DNA of 64,000 nucleotides from assembly GCF_000732625.1 (NCBI RefSeq), contig NZ_JPJI01000032.1, positions 806,001 to 870,000 on the forward strand, in the 5' to 3' direction. This document shows positions 16,171 through 23,371 of this stretch, one piece after another; within the stretch, counting starts at the first letter, position 1; every line of letters begins with the position of its first letter. The notes beneath the pieces were generated by a model, which did not search any database, was not told the DNA's origin, and saw nothing but the letters and a program-made list of their open reading frames with translations. This DNA is from Nonlabens ulvanivorans (lineage in GTDB: Bacteria; Bacteroidota; Bacteroidia; Flavobacteriales; Flavobacteriaceae). A program made the translations under genes and the position numbers.

Positions 16171-19100
16171 TTATTTTTCAAGAGGTAATTCTAGCTTACG
16201 ATACCCATTACCATTTCCCATTCTACGATCTCGTAAGTTGGATTGCTTTTCTAAACGTTGCATGGTTTGGGGATTCTCTTCTGCATACCTCGGATCTTGA
16301 ATATAATCGGCCTTATGCATGTTGTGTACCTCAATAGAAAAGAAATCAAATTCTTCTACCACCTTACCATATATTTTATAGATTCCGCTTCCGCGAAAGC
16401 TGATCTTAGAGGCCACAGGAGGAAACATAACCGTATCGAAAAAGTCACCGTTAATGTCTAAAAACGTACCGAACTGCATGCGCTTGCCTTTAGCAGTATG
16501 AGTGGTTTTAATGTTTACAACATAGCCATACATTAATATCATTTTATTGTGATGTGCTATCATTTCTGTACGGCCGTAATGATTTTGAGGTGGCTCTAAC
16601 AGTAAATCAAAATGAGAGCACAAAGGAAACCCTAGAAGTTCTATTTGTTCATAAGCCATCTCTAAAGCGGTTGTGTGTAATCTGGGTATACTTGCTTTCT
16701 GATGCTCAGTAACAAATAATTTATTCTGTATATACTTTTGAGGTGACTTATCTAATTTAAAATGTGCGTGCCATAACAATTCATAGCGATCTATTCCTGT
16801 AAATCTAAAAGCATCTATGCGTATCAAAAGAGCTAATTGGTCAATGCTTATGAGTACTCGATCTATGAAATCTTCTAAGGATTTAAAAACTCCATTAAGA
16901 TGACGCGCCTCTATTATGCGTATCATAGTTTTTTTCTCTAGCTCTTTGAGATAGCTATAGCCCAGGTAGATACTAGTTCCTTTTATAGTATTAGCAATAT
17001 CGCTATGGTTAACACACGGTGATTCTATAGTTGCACCACACATCTTTGCTTCATGAACATAGAGCTCAGGCCTGTAAAAACCACCACCATTATTTAATGT
17101 GGCTACCATATACTCTAGTGGAAAGTATCTTTTAAGATAAAGACTTTGGTAACTTTCTACAGCATACGATGCAGAATGGCCTTTTGCAAAAGCATAACCA
17201 GCAAAACTCTTTATTTGATTCCAAATTTCTTGTGTCTGTTTAGGATCATGGCCTATATCGATACAGTTTTTAAAATACTTTTGTTCCACCTTTTGAAACT
17301 CTTCACGAGAACGATATTTTCCGCTCATTCCACGTCTCAATACATCTGCCTCAGCAAGATCTAGCTTTGCATAGTAGTGAGCAACCTTAATGACGTCTTC
17401 CTGATAGACCATAATACCATAAGTTTCTGGCATTATTTCTTGCATAATGGGATGTGCTTCTTTGCGCTTTTCAGGATAGCGTGTACGCAAAATAAACTCG
17501 CGCATCATACCACTTTGGGCTACACCTGGACGTATGACAGAACTTGCAGCAACCAGTCCTATATAATCATTAGTGGCTAGTTTGCTCAATAGCATTCTCA
17601 TCGCTGGTGATTCTATATAAAAACAACCTATGCATTTTGCTTGTGAGATCATGTTATTAATCTCTGGATCTAGCATAAATTTTTTCACATCGGTTTGTAG
17701 ATTTGCTATAGTCGCATCGGGTTGATTGTACTTAATGATCTCTATGCTATCACGTATTTTCCCTAGGCCACGCTGTGCTAGAATATCAAATTTGTGAATC
17801 CCAGCATCCTCAGCAATGTGCATATCAAATTGAACCGTACGATAACCTTTAGGCGGTAAACTGGTAGCACTGTAGTAATGAATAGGTTTTTCCGTGATTA
17901 AAATTCCGCCAGCGTGTATGCTTGTATAATTAGGCATGCCTTTTATTAAATGACTGTATTTTAATACCAGTTGGTGCATTTGATCTAGTTGCTCTAGTTG
18001 AAAATGGCCAGTGGTAAGCATATCTATATCTGTTTTAGGCAACCCAAAAACTTTACCTAATTCTCTTACTACTGCTCGATATTGAAAAGTATTATAAGTG
18101 GCTAGCAGCGCTACATTATTAAATTCATTGAATATAAAGCGTGTAATATCTTCTCTGTCGTCCCATGCAAAATCGATATCAAAATCTGGTGGACTGGTTC
18201 TATAGTCATTAATAAAACGTTCAAAGTATAGATCTAGTTCTATCGGATCAACCTCTGTGATTTTAAGTAAATAAGCTAAAATGCTATTTGCACCACTACC
18301 ACGACCTACATAAAAAAATCCTTTACTGCGAGCATATTCACAGATGCGCCAATTGATTAAAAAATATGCAACAAAACCTTTTTTATGGACTATACCTATT
18401 TCTTTTTCTATGCGCTCAATAACAACTGTCTTATCCTCTCTGTCTCCATATCTATCCTTAATGCCTTCATAAGCTAACTTTCTCAGTTTTGCATAATCTG
18501 CTTCTTTACTAGTGCTGTAGACTTGTTGATTTGCGTTAAGTTGTGCGTTTTCAAAATTGAAACTGACATGACATTGTGATAATAATTGTGTCGTGTTTTG
18601 AAGGATTATCGGATATTCTTTAAAAACTTTTTTTAATTGAGAAACTGGAATCATTTGTTGCTCAACATTACCTTGTTGCGACTCTGGTAGCTGACTCAAA
18701 AGAATATTTAGGTCTATACAGCGCAATAGGCGATGTGCGTTATAGTCTTTTTTAGACCTAAAACTTACTGTTTGCATCACAACCATTTTATCCAGCATGT
18801 TTACATAACTAGTAAATGGCATTTTACGTAATGTGGTTGTAGAGACACCTATGAATTCGCTTTCGCGAAAGCGAACTTTATCAAGCTCTATTACTTTATC
18901 AAACGGATATATAAGGTATACATTATCAAAGGCTGGTGGCTCTGAAGGAAATGGAATTTTATTTTCTAGATGATACGATAGAAAAGTATTAAGCTCTTGA
19001 AACCCATCATTGTTTTTTGCAATACCAACGTATTGTTGATGATGATTGTTTCTGAAATCTATACCTAGCACGCCATGTAGTTGATGTTGTGCACATAGTC

Positions 19101-19245
19101 TTATAAAATTTAAACAGGCGCTGGTGTTGTTAATATCTGTAAGGACAATTGTTTTCACACCATTTTCTAGGGCTAGATCAATGAGATCTTGCTCATTAAA
19201 AGTGCCATAACGCAAAGAGTAATATGTGTGATTATTTAAATACAA
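16171..19245 (-). CDS. dnaE2: DnaE2-like error-prone DNA polymerase III alpha subunit
   Basis: 1024 residues, shorter than replicative DnaE and matching the DnaE2/ImuC type used in translesion synthesis. The polymerase aspartates are intact: D356 and D358 in PPDFDIDF, and D487 in HKFDILAQ. A GRGSGAN motif and a C-terminal OB-fold (KGKRMQFGTFLDINGDFFD) are present. The N-terminal PHP domain looks decayed: the usual HxH metal motif is YLNNHT here and the usual TDHNN is TDINN, so metal-dependent proofreading is unlikely. Ten bases separate it from dinB upstream, so they are one transcription unit. Two palindrome copies lie within the gene, at 18858 and (variant) 16387. Confidence 0.9.
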   Translation of the reverse strand: MYLNNHTYYSLRYGTFNEQDLIDLALENGVKTIVLTDINNTSACLNFIRLCAQHQLHGVLGIDFRNNHHQQYVGIAKNNDGFQELNTFLSYHLENKIPFPSEPPAFDNVYLIYPFDKVIELDKVRFRESEFIGVSTTTLRKMPFTSYVNMLDKMVVMQTVSFRSKKDYNAHRLLRCIDLNILLSQLPESQQGNVEQQMIPVSQLKKVFKEYPIILQNTTQLLSQCHVSFNFENAQLNANQQVYSTSKEADYAKLRKLAYEGIKDRYGDREDKTVVIERIEKEIGIVHKKGFVAYFLINWRICEYARSKGFFYVGRGSGANSILAYLLKITEVDPIELDLYFERFINDYRTSPPDFDIDFAWDDREDITRFIFNEFNNVALLATYNTFQYRAVVRELGKVFGLPKTDIDMLTTGHFQLEQLDQMHQLVLKYSHLIKGMPNYTSIHAGGILITEKPIHYYSATSLPPKGYRTVQFDMHIAEDAGIHKFDILAQRGLGKIRDSIEIIKYNQPDATIANLQTDVKKFMLDPEINNMISQAKCIGCFYIESPAMRMLLSKLATNDYIGLVAASSVIRPGVAQSGMMREFILRTRYPEKRKEAHPIMQEIMPETYGIMVYQEDVIKVAHYYAKLDLAEADVLRRGMSGKYRSREEFQKVEQKYFKNCIDIGHDPKQTQEIWNQIKSFAGYAFAKGHSASYAVESYQSLYLKRYFPLEYMVATLNNGGGFYRPELYVHEAKMCGATIESPCVNHSDIANTIKGTSIYLGYSYLKELEKKTMIRIIEARHLNGVFKSLEDFIDRVLISIDQLALLIRIDAFRFTGIDRYELLWHAHFKLDKSPQKYIQNKLFVTEHQKASIPRLHTTALEMAYEQIELLGFPLCSHFDLLLEPPQNHYGRTEMIAHHNKMILMYGYVVNIKTTHTAKGKRMQFGTFLDINGDFFDTVMFPPVASKISFRGSGIYKIYGKVVEEFDFFSIEVHNMHKADYIQDPRYAEENPQTMQRLEKQSNLRDRRMGNGNGYRKLELPLEK
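16387..16400. repeat. Palindrome, copy 4 (one-base variant)
   Basis: GCTTCCGCGAAAGC, one mismatch to the core, near the 3' end of the DnaE2-like gene; read as SFRGSG, not in the AFAKA frame. Confidence 0.85.
18858..18873. repeat. GCTTTCGCGAAAGC palindrome, copy 5
   Basis: Exact core with TTC/GAA flanks (20-base perfect palindrome, 18856-18875) in the PHP region of the DnaE2-like gene, read as VRFRESE. Confidence 0.95.
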
Positions 19246-19255
19246 GTTGAGTATT

Positions 19256-20473
19256 TTATTGTTTACGATGTGCTAGGACTACTGGTGGTAGCCCATTAAA
19301 TGGATTTAACATTCTGCCTATGGTTCTTGATTCCATTCCAGCTGCTCTCATAACAGTCCTGTCTCCATATTTTTCTCTTATTTTATCTAATGCTTTATAT
19401 AAATTCATAGAGGTTTCATTATCGTCAAAGAGGTTGATCTGATAGTGACCGTTAACAATGTGAGAGAATTTTATTCCTATTAATCTTATCAATAATCGAC
19501 GATTGTAAAGTTTTTCAAAGATTTCTATGATATGTGGAATTAAAATATGATCTGCACTGCAATAAGGGATGCGCATTTGTTTAGTATACGTGTTAAAGTC
19601 AGAGTATTTTATTTTAACATTAATGCAACCAGTTAACTTATCACCACGCCTTAATTGAAAAGCTAGGTTTTCTGTCATGGCAATTAGAATGGATTTGAGT
19701 TTTTTAATATCTATGGTGTCGCGATCAAAAGTGCGCTCTGTACTAATAGATTTACGTTCATTAAATGCGACGACTGGTCTGTTATCTATTCCTTGTGCAC
19801 GTCGCCATATCAGGCCTCCATTTTTACCTAGTACATTAATCATCATTTCTTCAGGCATTTCTTGAATGGTGTGGATACGTTTAATGCCTAGATGTCTCAA
19901 TGTTTGATATGTTTTATCACCTACTTGTGGTATTTTTTTTATTGAAAGTGGTGCTATAAAAAGTTTTTCTGTCCCTTCAGAAATCATAAGTTGACTGTTT
20001 GGTTTTGCCTCACCTGTCGCGATTTTTGAAACCACCTTGTTTGTAGATAGACCAAAGGATATAGGTAATCCAGTCTCGTCGATGATTTTTTTACGTATTG
20101 CTGTTGCTAGTTTATAACATCCATAAAAGCGATCTGTTCCAGACAGGTCTGCATAAAATTCATCAATACTAGATTTTTCAAAAAGAGGAGTTTCTTGTTT
20201 GATAATTTCAGTCACCTCATCAGAGTGTTTTGAATAAATACCAGCATTACCTCTTATCACCACAGCTTCTGGGCATAGTTGTTTTGCTAGTTTCATAGAC
20301 ATACCACTATGGACACCATAACCTCTAGTTTCATAACTACAGGCTGCTACAACGCCACGATCACTAGTCCCACCTACTAATATCGGACGATTTGTAAGAC
20401 GTGCATCCATTTTTCTCTCTACAGAAACATAGAAAGTGTCGAGATCTAAATGTAGGATTTGTTTATCGCTCAT
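19256..20473 (-). CDS. dinB: Y-family DNA polymerase IV (DinB/ImuB-like)
   Basis: 405 residues from the ATG at 20473 (MSDKQILHLDLDTFY). A 21-residue longer form starting at 20536 is less likely because it adds a non-family N-terminus and reaches almost to a terminator. Y-family catalytic residues are present: Asp10 (HLDLDTFYVSVE) and D104-E105 in SSIDEFYADL. The little-finger domain and the end (LFDDNETSMNLYKALDKIREKYG) follow. It performs low-fidelity synthesis across DNA lesions. Co-transcribed with the DnaE2-like polymerase 10 bases downstream, a pairing like the imuB-dnaE2 mutasome. The intact active site suggests a working polymerase rather than an inactive ImuB. Confidence 0.92.
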   Translation of the reverse strand: MSDKQILHLDLDTFYVSVERKMDARLTNRPILVGGTSDRGVVAACSYETRGYGVHSGMSMKLAKQLCPEAVVIRGNAGIYSKHSDEVTEIIKQETPLFEKSSIDEFYADLSGTDRFYGCYKLATAIRKKIIDETGLPISFGLSTNKVVSKIATGEAKPNSQLMISEGTEKLFIAPLSIKKIPQVGDKTYQTLRHLGIKRIHTIQEMPEEMMINVLGKNGGLIWRRAQGIDNRPVVAFNERKSISTERTFDRDTIDIKKLKSILIAMTENLAFQLRRGDKLTGCINVKIKYSDFNTYTKQMRIPYCSADHILIPHIIEIFEKLYNRRLLIRLIGIKFSHIVNGHYQINLFDDNETSMNLYKALDKIREKYGDRTVMRAAGMESRTIGRMLNPFNGLPPVVLAHRKQ

Positions 20474-20537
20474 AGCTTTTATTCTTTGAAGTGGTGTGAT
20501 AGTTTTAATTACACATTGCTTAAAACAAGCGGTCAAA

Positions 20538-20567
20538 AAACCTCACAAGATTTTTCCTGTGAGGTTT
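20538..20567 (-). terminator. Terminator between the 98-residue gene and dinB
   Basis: Perfect 10-base arms AAACCTCACA / TGTGAGGTTT with a 10-base loop; on the minus strand it is followed by a T run. It would end or attenuate transcription coming from the SRAP promoter before dinB. Confidence 0.7.
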
Positions 20568-20606
20568 ATAGGCTATAACTCGTTTTTATTTATGTCTACA
20601 GTTTAA

Positions 20607-20903
20607 TTAATCGGTCATGTTTTTAATAACTAAATCATTTACTGTAGGTTCCATAAAACTTACAAAGCCTTCTTTTTCAATTTCATTTTTAAAATGAATA
20701 CCATTTTGAGACAGTACTTCATTTAGTGTGTGATACACCTTATGTATAAGGTCTTCTGTTTCGGCTATTTTATCTGACCAAGATTTCACTTTGTAAACTA
20801 CCTTCATAGTTGTTTGGTGTCCTGTTTTTCTTGACACCATAAGTTGTTCTACTCGTTGTGTCAGTTCTGTTTTTATGAGTTCTATGTTCATATCCTGATA
20901 CAT
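20607..20903 (-). CDS. Small protein of unknown function in the DNA-damage cluster
   Basis: 98 residues, or 94 if the second Met (20891) is used. Family not recognised. It is soluble, mostly helical at the N-terminus (MNIELIKTELTQRVEQLM), with a basic central strand (KVVYKVKSW) and an acidic C-terminus. No transmembrane segment, Cys motif or HTH is evident. It begins two bases after the stop of the SRAP gene, so it is co-transcribed and probably translationally coupled with it, and a terminator follows before dinB. The position suggests a helper of SRAP or of the damage response, but this is inference from context only. Confidence 0.75.
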   Translation of the reverse strand: MYQDMNIELIKTELTQRVEQLMVSRKTGHQTTMKVVYKVKSWSDKIAETEDLIHKVYHTLNEVLSQNGIHFKNEIEKEGFVSFMEPTVNDLVIKNMTD

Positions 20904-20905
20904 TT

Positions 20906-21733
20906 TTAAAATAAAATGAATTGATCTCCTTCTACCAGACGTTCTTCCCTTATAGTAAATGAATGGTCCTCTGCATATTTAAGGCGCTCGTATAAACAGC
21001 GGTCATAATCTTTAAATAATTTCTCGCCAGTAGGTTTTAATAATTCAAGACCATTTGCATCTGGTTTTTTAATCTTTTGAGATATAGGGTAAGCATTAAA
21101 ACCTTTAGAGTCAAAAGGCTTCATTAACTTTGAAATCTCGGTAATACTTAAGTCAGGTTGTATCCAGCGTTGCTCATCTTCTTTACTTAAAATTACTGGT
21201 GATCTATGATGACCTATACGGTTGATTAATCTGTTTGCCGTTGTAGTAACCATGGCTACCGTATGATGAATTTCTCCAGTAAGTGGATGTTGCCATGAAT
21301 CATGTATACCAGCTATAGCAAATGGGCCACGATCACGATTAGGATAAACCAGAAAAGGCTTGTTTAATTTCTCTTGCTTTGGACCTTCAATAAAAGCATC
21401 TACTAAAATTAAACATCGTTGAGATTTAATGGCATGTCTGAACATAGGTTTATTAAATATTCCTAATGTTCCCTTATAATCCATTTCATTTTCTATGTTA
21501 TTACTGCCTTCACTACGGGCATTTAACATGTAGGTTTGCTTATGTGCCCAGTGTGGTGTAAAACCATAAGTAAATAGTTGAATTTCACCAGGAGCTTCAC
21601 TTGTAATTACAGGAAGTTGCTCACCAGCAGATATATTTACATTCTCTGGCAATTGAACATTGTTTTTAAAGACAGCATTAAAGCGCTTTTCTAATTGCTC
21701 TTGCGGTGTTATTATAGTTGCTCTTCCACACAT
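20906..21733 (-). CDS. SRAP (HMCES/YedK-type) abasic-site protein
   Basis: 275 residues. SRAP proteins form a covalent thiazolidine link between Cys2 and abasic sites in single-stranded DNA, shielding them. Cys2 is present right after the initiator Met (MCGRATI). Other family positions are recognisable: the LNARSEG motif, the Glu in VDAFIEGP, and the His region HHRSPVILS, where the usual DRMP is replaced by HRSP. The gene starts a minus-strand unit facing away from the S24 repressor, with GGAAT-type palindromes and a TATATTTG box in its upstream region. The annotation 'SOS response-associated peptidase' used for this family is a historic name. Confidence 0.93.
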   Translation of the reverse strand: MCGRATIITPQEQLEKRFNAVFKNNVQLPENVNISAGEQLPVITSEAPGEIQLFTYGFTPHWAHKQTYMLNARSEGSNNIENEMDYKGTLGIFNKPMFRHAIKSQRCLILVDAFIEGPKQEKLNKPFLVYPNRDRGPFAIAGIHDSWQHPLTGEIHHTVAMVTTTANRLINRIGHHRSPVILSKEDEQRWIQPDLSITEISKLMKPFDSKGFNAYPISQKIKKPDANGLELLKPTGEKLFKDYDRCLYERLKYAEDHSFTIREERLVEGDQFILF

Positions 21734-21747
21734 AATATTTTGTTTTA

Positions 21748-21760
21748 TGGAAATATTCCA
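21748..21760. promoter_or_regulatory. Operator-like palindrome 1 (TGGAA-ATA-TTCCA)
   Basis: Perfect 5-base arms with a 3-base centre, in the predicted leader of the SRAP gene. Part of a set of related sites in this spacer; a probable binding site of the S24 repressor. Confidence 0.6.
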
Positions 21761-21771
21761 AGAATCATTCC
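21761..21771. promoter_or_regulatory. Degenerate operator-like site 2
   Basis: AGAATCATTCC: 4-base perfect arms (GAAT/ATTC), one mismatch to the GGAAT-n-ATTCC form. Immediately next to site 1. Confidence 0.35.
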
Positions 21772-21782
21772 GTTTTACATTT

Positions 21783-21790
21783 CAAATATA
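21783..21790 (-). promoter_or_regulatory. -7 promoter box (TATATTTG) for the SRAP unit
   Basis: Read on the minus strand, an exact TAnnTTTG box 50 bases before the SRAP start codon. Operator site 3 abuts it on the upstream side, within the -33/-7 spacer. Confidence 0.55.
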
Positions 21791-21803
21791 TGGAATAATT
21801 CCA
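21791..21803. promoter_or_regulatory. Operator-like palindrome 3 (TGGAAT-A-ATTCCA)
   Basis: Perfect 6-base arms around one base, the best copy in the set. It touches the -7 box of the SRAP promoter, a position where binding would block RNA polymerase. Confidence 0.65.
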
Positions 21804-21809
21804 ATAACT

Positions 21810-21822
21810 TGGAAATAATCCT
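21810..21822. promoter_or_regulatory. Degenerate operator-like site 4
   Basis: TGGAAATAATCCT: only GGA/TCC arms match the consensus. Its spacing between sites 3 and 5 suggests a weak half of the array, or chance. Confidence 0.25.
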
Positions 21823-21831
21823 ATGTTAAAA

Positions 21832-21861
21832 TTGGAATTATTCCTAAAAGGCCTATATTTG
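21832..21861 (+). promoter_or_regulatory. Promoter of the S24 repressor gene
   Basis: TTG (21832-21834), exactly 19 bases, then TATATTTG (21854-21861): a full Bacteroidetes promoter match. The ATG is at 21866, only four bases after the -7 box, so the message would be leaderless or nearly so. Confidence 0.7.
21834..21844. promoter_or_regulatory. Operator-like palindrome 5 (GGAAT-T-ATTCC)
   Basis: Perfect 5-base arms around one base. It overlaps the last base of the -33 TTG of the S24 repressor's own promoter, the expected position for autorepression. Confidence 0.65.
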
Positions 21862-21865
21862 TTCT

Positions 21866-22630
21866 ATGGCACAAGAGATATCTATAGAGGCACAACGCTT
21901 TAAAAAAGTAAGAGAAGAGTTAGGGAAAACCCAATCTGAGTTTGCAGAACTGCTTGACGCAGGAAGTACAACTGCAGATATTGAACGAGGTAAAAAGAAA
22001 ATTACTGGTAAAATTGTGACCGAGCTCTTGCGTCAGTTTCATATAAACCCATTATGGTTATATGGCAATAGTTATAATAAACATTTAGAAACCACCTCGA
22101 GCACAGCCCCTAAAATTATAAGTATGGATACTAGTGATCGAGAAAATATGATCATGGTACCTATAAAAGCCAGTGCAGGTTATGCTACTAATGTGCTAGA
22201 TACTGATTGGTATCAAGATTTGCCTGCCTTTAGCATTCCTTTACCTCAATATAAGGAAGGTAGTTTTAGAGCTTTTCAAGTGCGCGGCGATAGTATGTTA
22301 CCTGTATTACAACCTGCAGAATGGGTAATGGGTAAAGCAGTAGAAAGTGTAAGACAAGCAAATGATAACCGCATACATGTGGTGGTAACGGCAGACACGG
22401 TTGTTGTAAAAAAACTGCGCAAGTCTGAGATAAGTGATTTAGTAAATCTTATTTCTTTAAATAGAGATTATCCAGTTATAGAACAATCCATTTCTGAAAT
22501 TAAAGAGCTTTGGGAAGTAAATTCAAAGTTGAGCTTTGATTTAGATGTCCATGAAGGTGAAGAAGCCATGATTTCTTTAAAACAAGGCTTGGATAGTTTG
22601 CGCGATGAGATTGCTCAGCTTAAAAAATAG
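21866..22630 (+). CDS. LexA-like HTH/S24-peptidase repressor
   Basis: 254 residues. An N-terminal XRE-type helix-turn-helix (about 10-65, LGKTQSEFAELLDAGSTTADIE) is joined to a C-terminal S24 peptidase fold. The self-cleavage residues of LexA/UmuD/CI proteins are all present: a scissile Ala104-Gly105 in KASAGYA, the nucleophile Ser143 in VRGDSMLP, and the general base Lys182 in VVVKKL. A short charged helix ends the protein. It is therefore expected to repress as a dimer and to inactivate itself when RecA filaments form on damaged DNA. It is divergent from the SRAP unit, with palindromic sites at both promoters, so it probably controls both. That the polymerases downstream also belong to the regulon is inference. 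Confidence 0.9.
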   Translation: MAQEISIEAQRFKKVREELGKTQSEFAELLDAGSTTADIERGKKKITGKIVTELLRQFHINPLWLYGNSYNKHLETTSSTAPKIISMDTSDRENMIMVPIKASAGYATNVLDTDWYQDLPAFSIPLPQYKEGSFRAFQVRGDSMLPVLQPAEWVMGKAVESVRQANDNRIHVVVTADTVVVKKLRKSEISDLVNLISLNRDYPVIEQSISEIKELWEVNSKLSFDLDVHEGEEAMISLKQGLDSLRDEIAQLKK

Positions 22631-22656
22631 GTGTAGAATAGGAAGTTTTTGTAATT

Positions 22657-22672
22657 CGCTTTCGCGGAAGCG
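22657..22672. repeat. Palindrome, copy 6 (one-base variant)
   Basis: CGCTTTCGCGGAAGCG with TT/AA flanks, in the spacer between the S24 repressor and the DUF2461 gene; one mismatch to the core. Confidence 0.85.
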
Positions 22673-22711
22673 AACTACTTATAAACACGCTAACTTAATG
22701 GAACATTAATC

Positions 22712-23371
22712 ATGAGTTTTTATAAACTATATAATTTCTTACGAGACCTACAAAAAAACAATTCTAAAGACTGGATGGATGAGAATAGGTCACAATATCT
22801 AGAGGTGCGCAACTGGTATATCCAATGGCTAGACGAATTGAATACAGAACTAGCTAAAGTTGATAAGGATTATCATGATACACCAGGTCGTAAAGCGATT
22901 AATCGTATTAATAATAATTTGATGTTTCACCCAAATAAACCGGTTTATAAAGATCATTTTGGTGCTGGAATGGACCTTGCAGCAAATGGGAAGCAAGGTG
23001 ATTTTTATATACACCTAGGGACACGAGAATCTTTTATCGCTGGTGGATTTTATAAACCTAAAAAAGAAATTCTTAGCTCATTAAGGGATGCTATAGATTA
23101 TAATGGAGCTGATTATAAAAAGATTCTCAATAAAAAGTCTTTTAAAGACACTTTTCATATCATTAATGATGGCGATTCCTTAAAAACAGCACCTAAGGGA
23201 TACTCTCAAGATCATGAGCATATCGACTTATTGCGATTAAAAACATTTGCGGTTCAACACGATTTAACACAAAATGAAGTGCAAGCTGATGATTTTAAAG
23301 CAAAGTGTATTGAGGTTTATAAAGAAATGAAACCTTTTAGAGCTTATCTAAATAAAGCAGTTACAGTTTAA
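22712..23371 (+). CDS. DUF2461 family protein
   Basis: 219 residues, full length for the family. Recognised from FLRDLQKNNSKDWMDENR, the central NLMFHPNKPVYKDHFGA and the FYIHLGTRESFIAGGFYKP segments. Cytoplasmic; no signal or membrane segments. The molecular function of DUF2461 is not established to my knowledge. The gene follows the S24 repressor after a palindrome copy and converges on the next minus-strand gene, overlapping it by four bases. Confidence 0.88.
   Translation: MSFYKLYNFLRDLQKNNSKDWMDENRSQYLEVRNWYIQWLDELNTELAKVDKDYHDTPGRKAINRINNNLMFHPNKPVYKDHFGAGMDLAANGKQGDFYIHLGTRESFIAGGFYKPKKEILSSLRDAIDYNGADYKKILNKKSFKDTFHIINDGDSLKTAPKGYSQDHEHIDLLRLKTFAVQHDLTQNEVQADDFKAKCIEVYKEMKPFRAYLNKAVTV

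Noticed and set aside
20474-20536. Longer N-terminus for DinB
   Set aside because: The extra 21 residues are not part of the Y-family fold, and the upstream start lies at the edge of a terminator hairpin.
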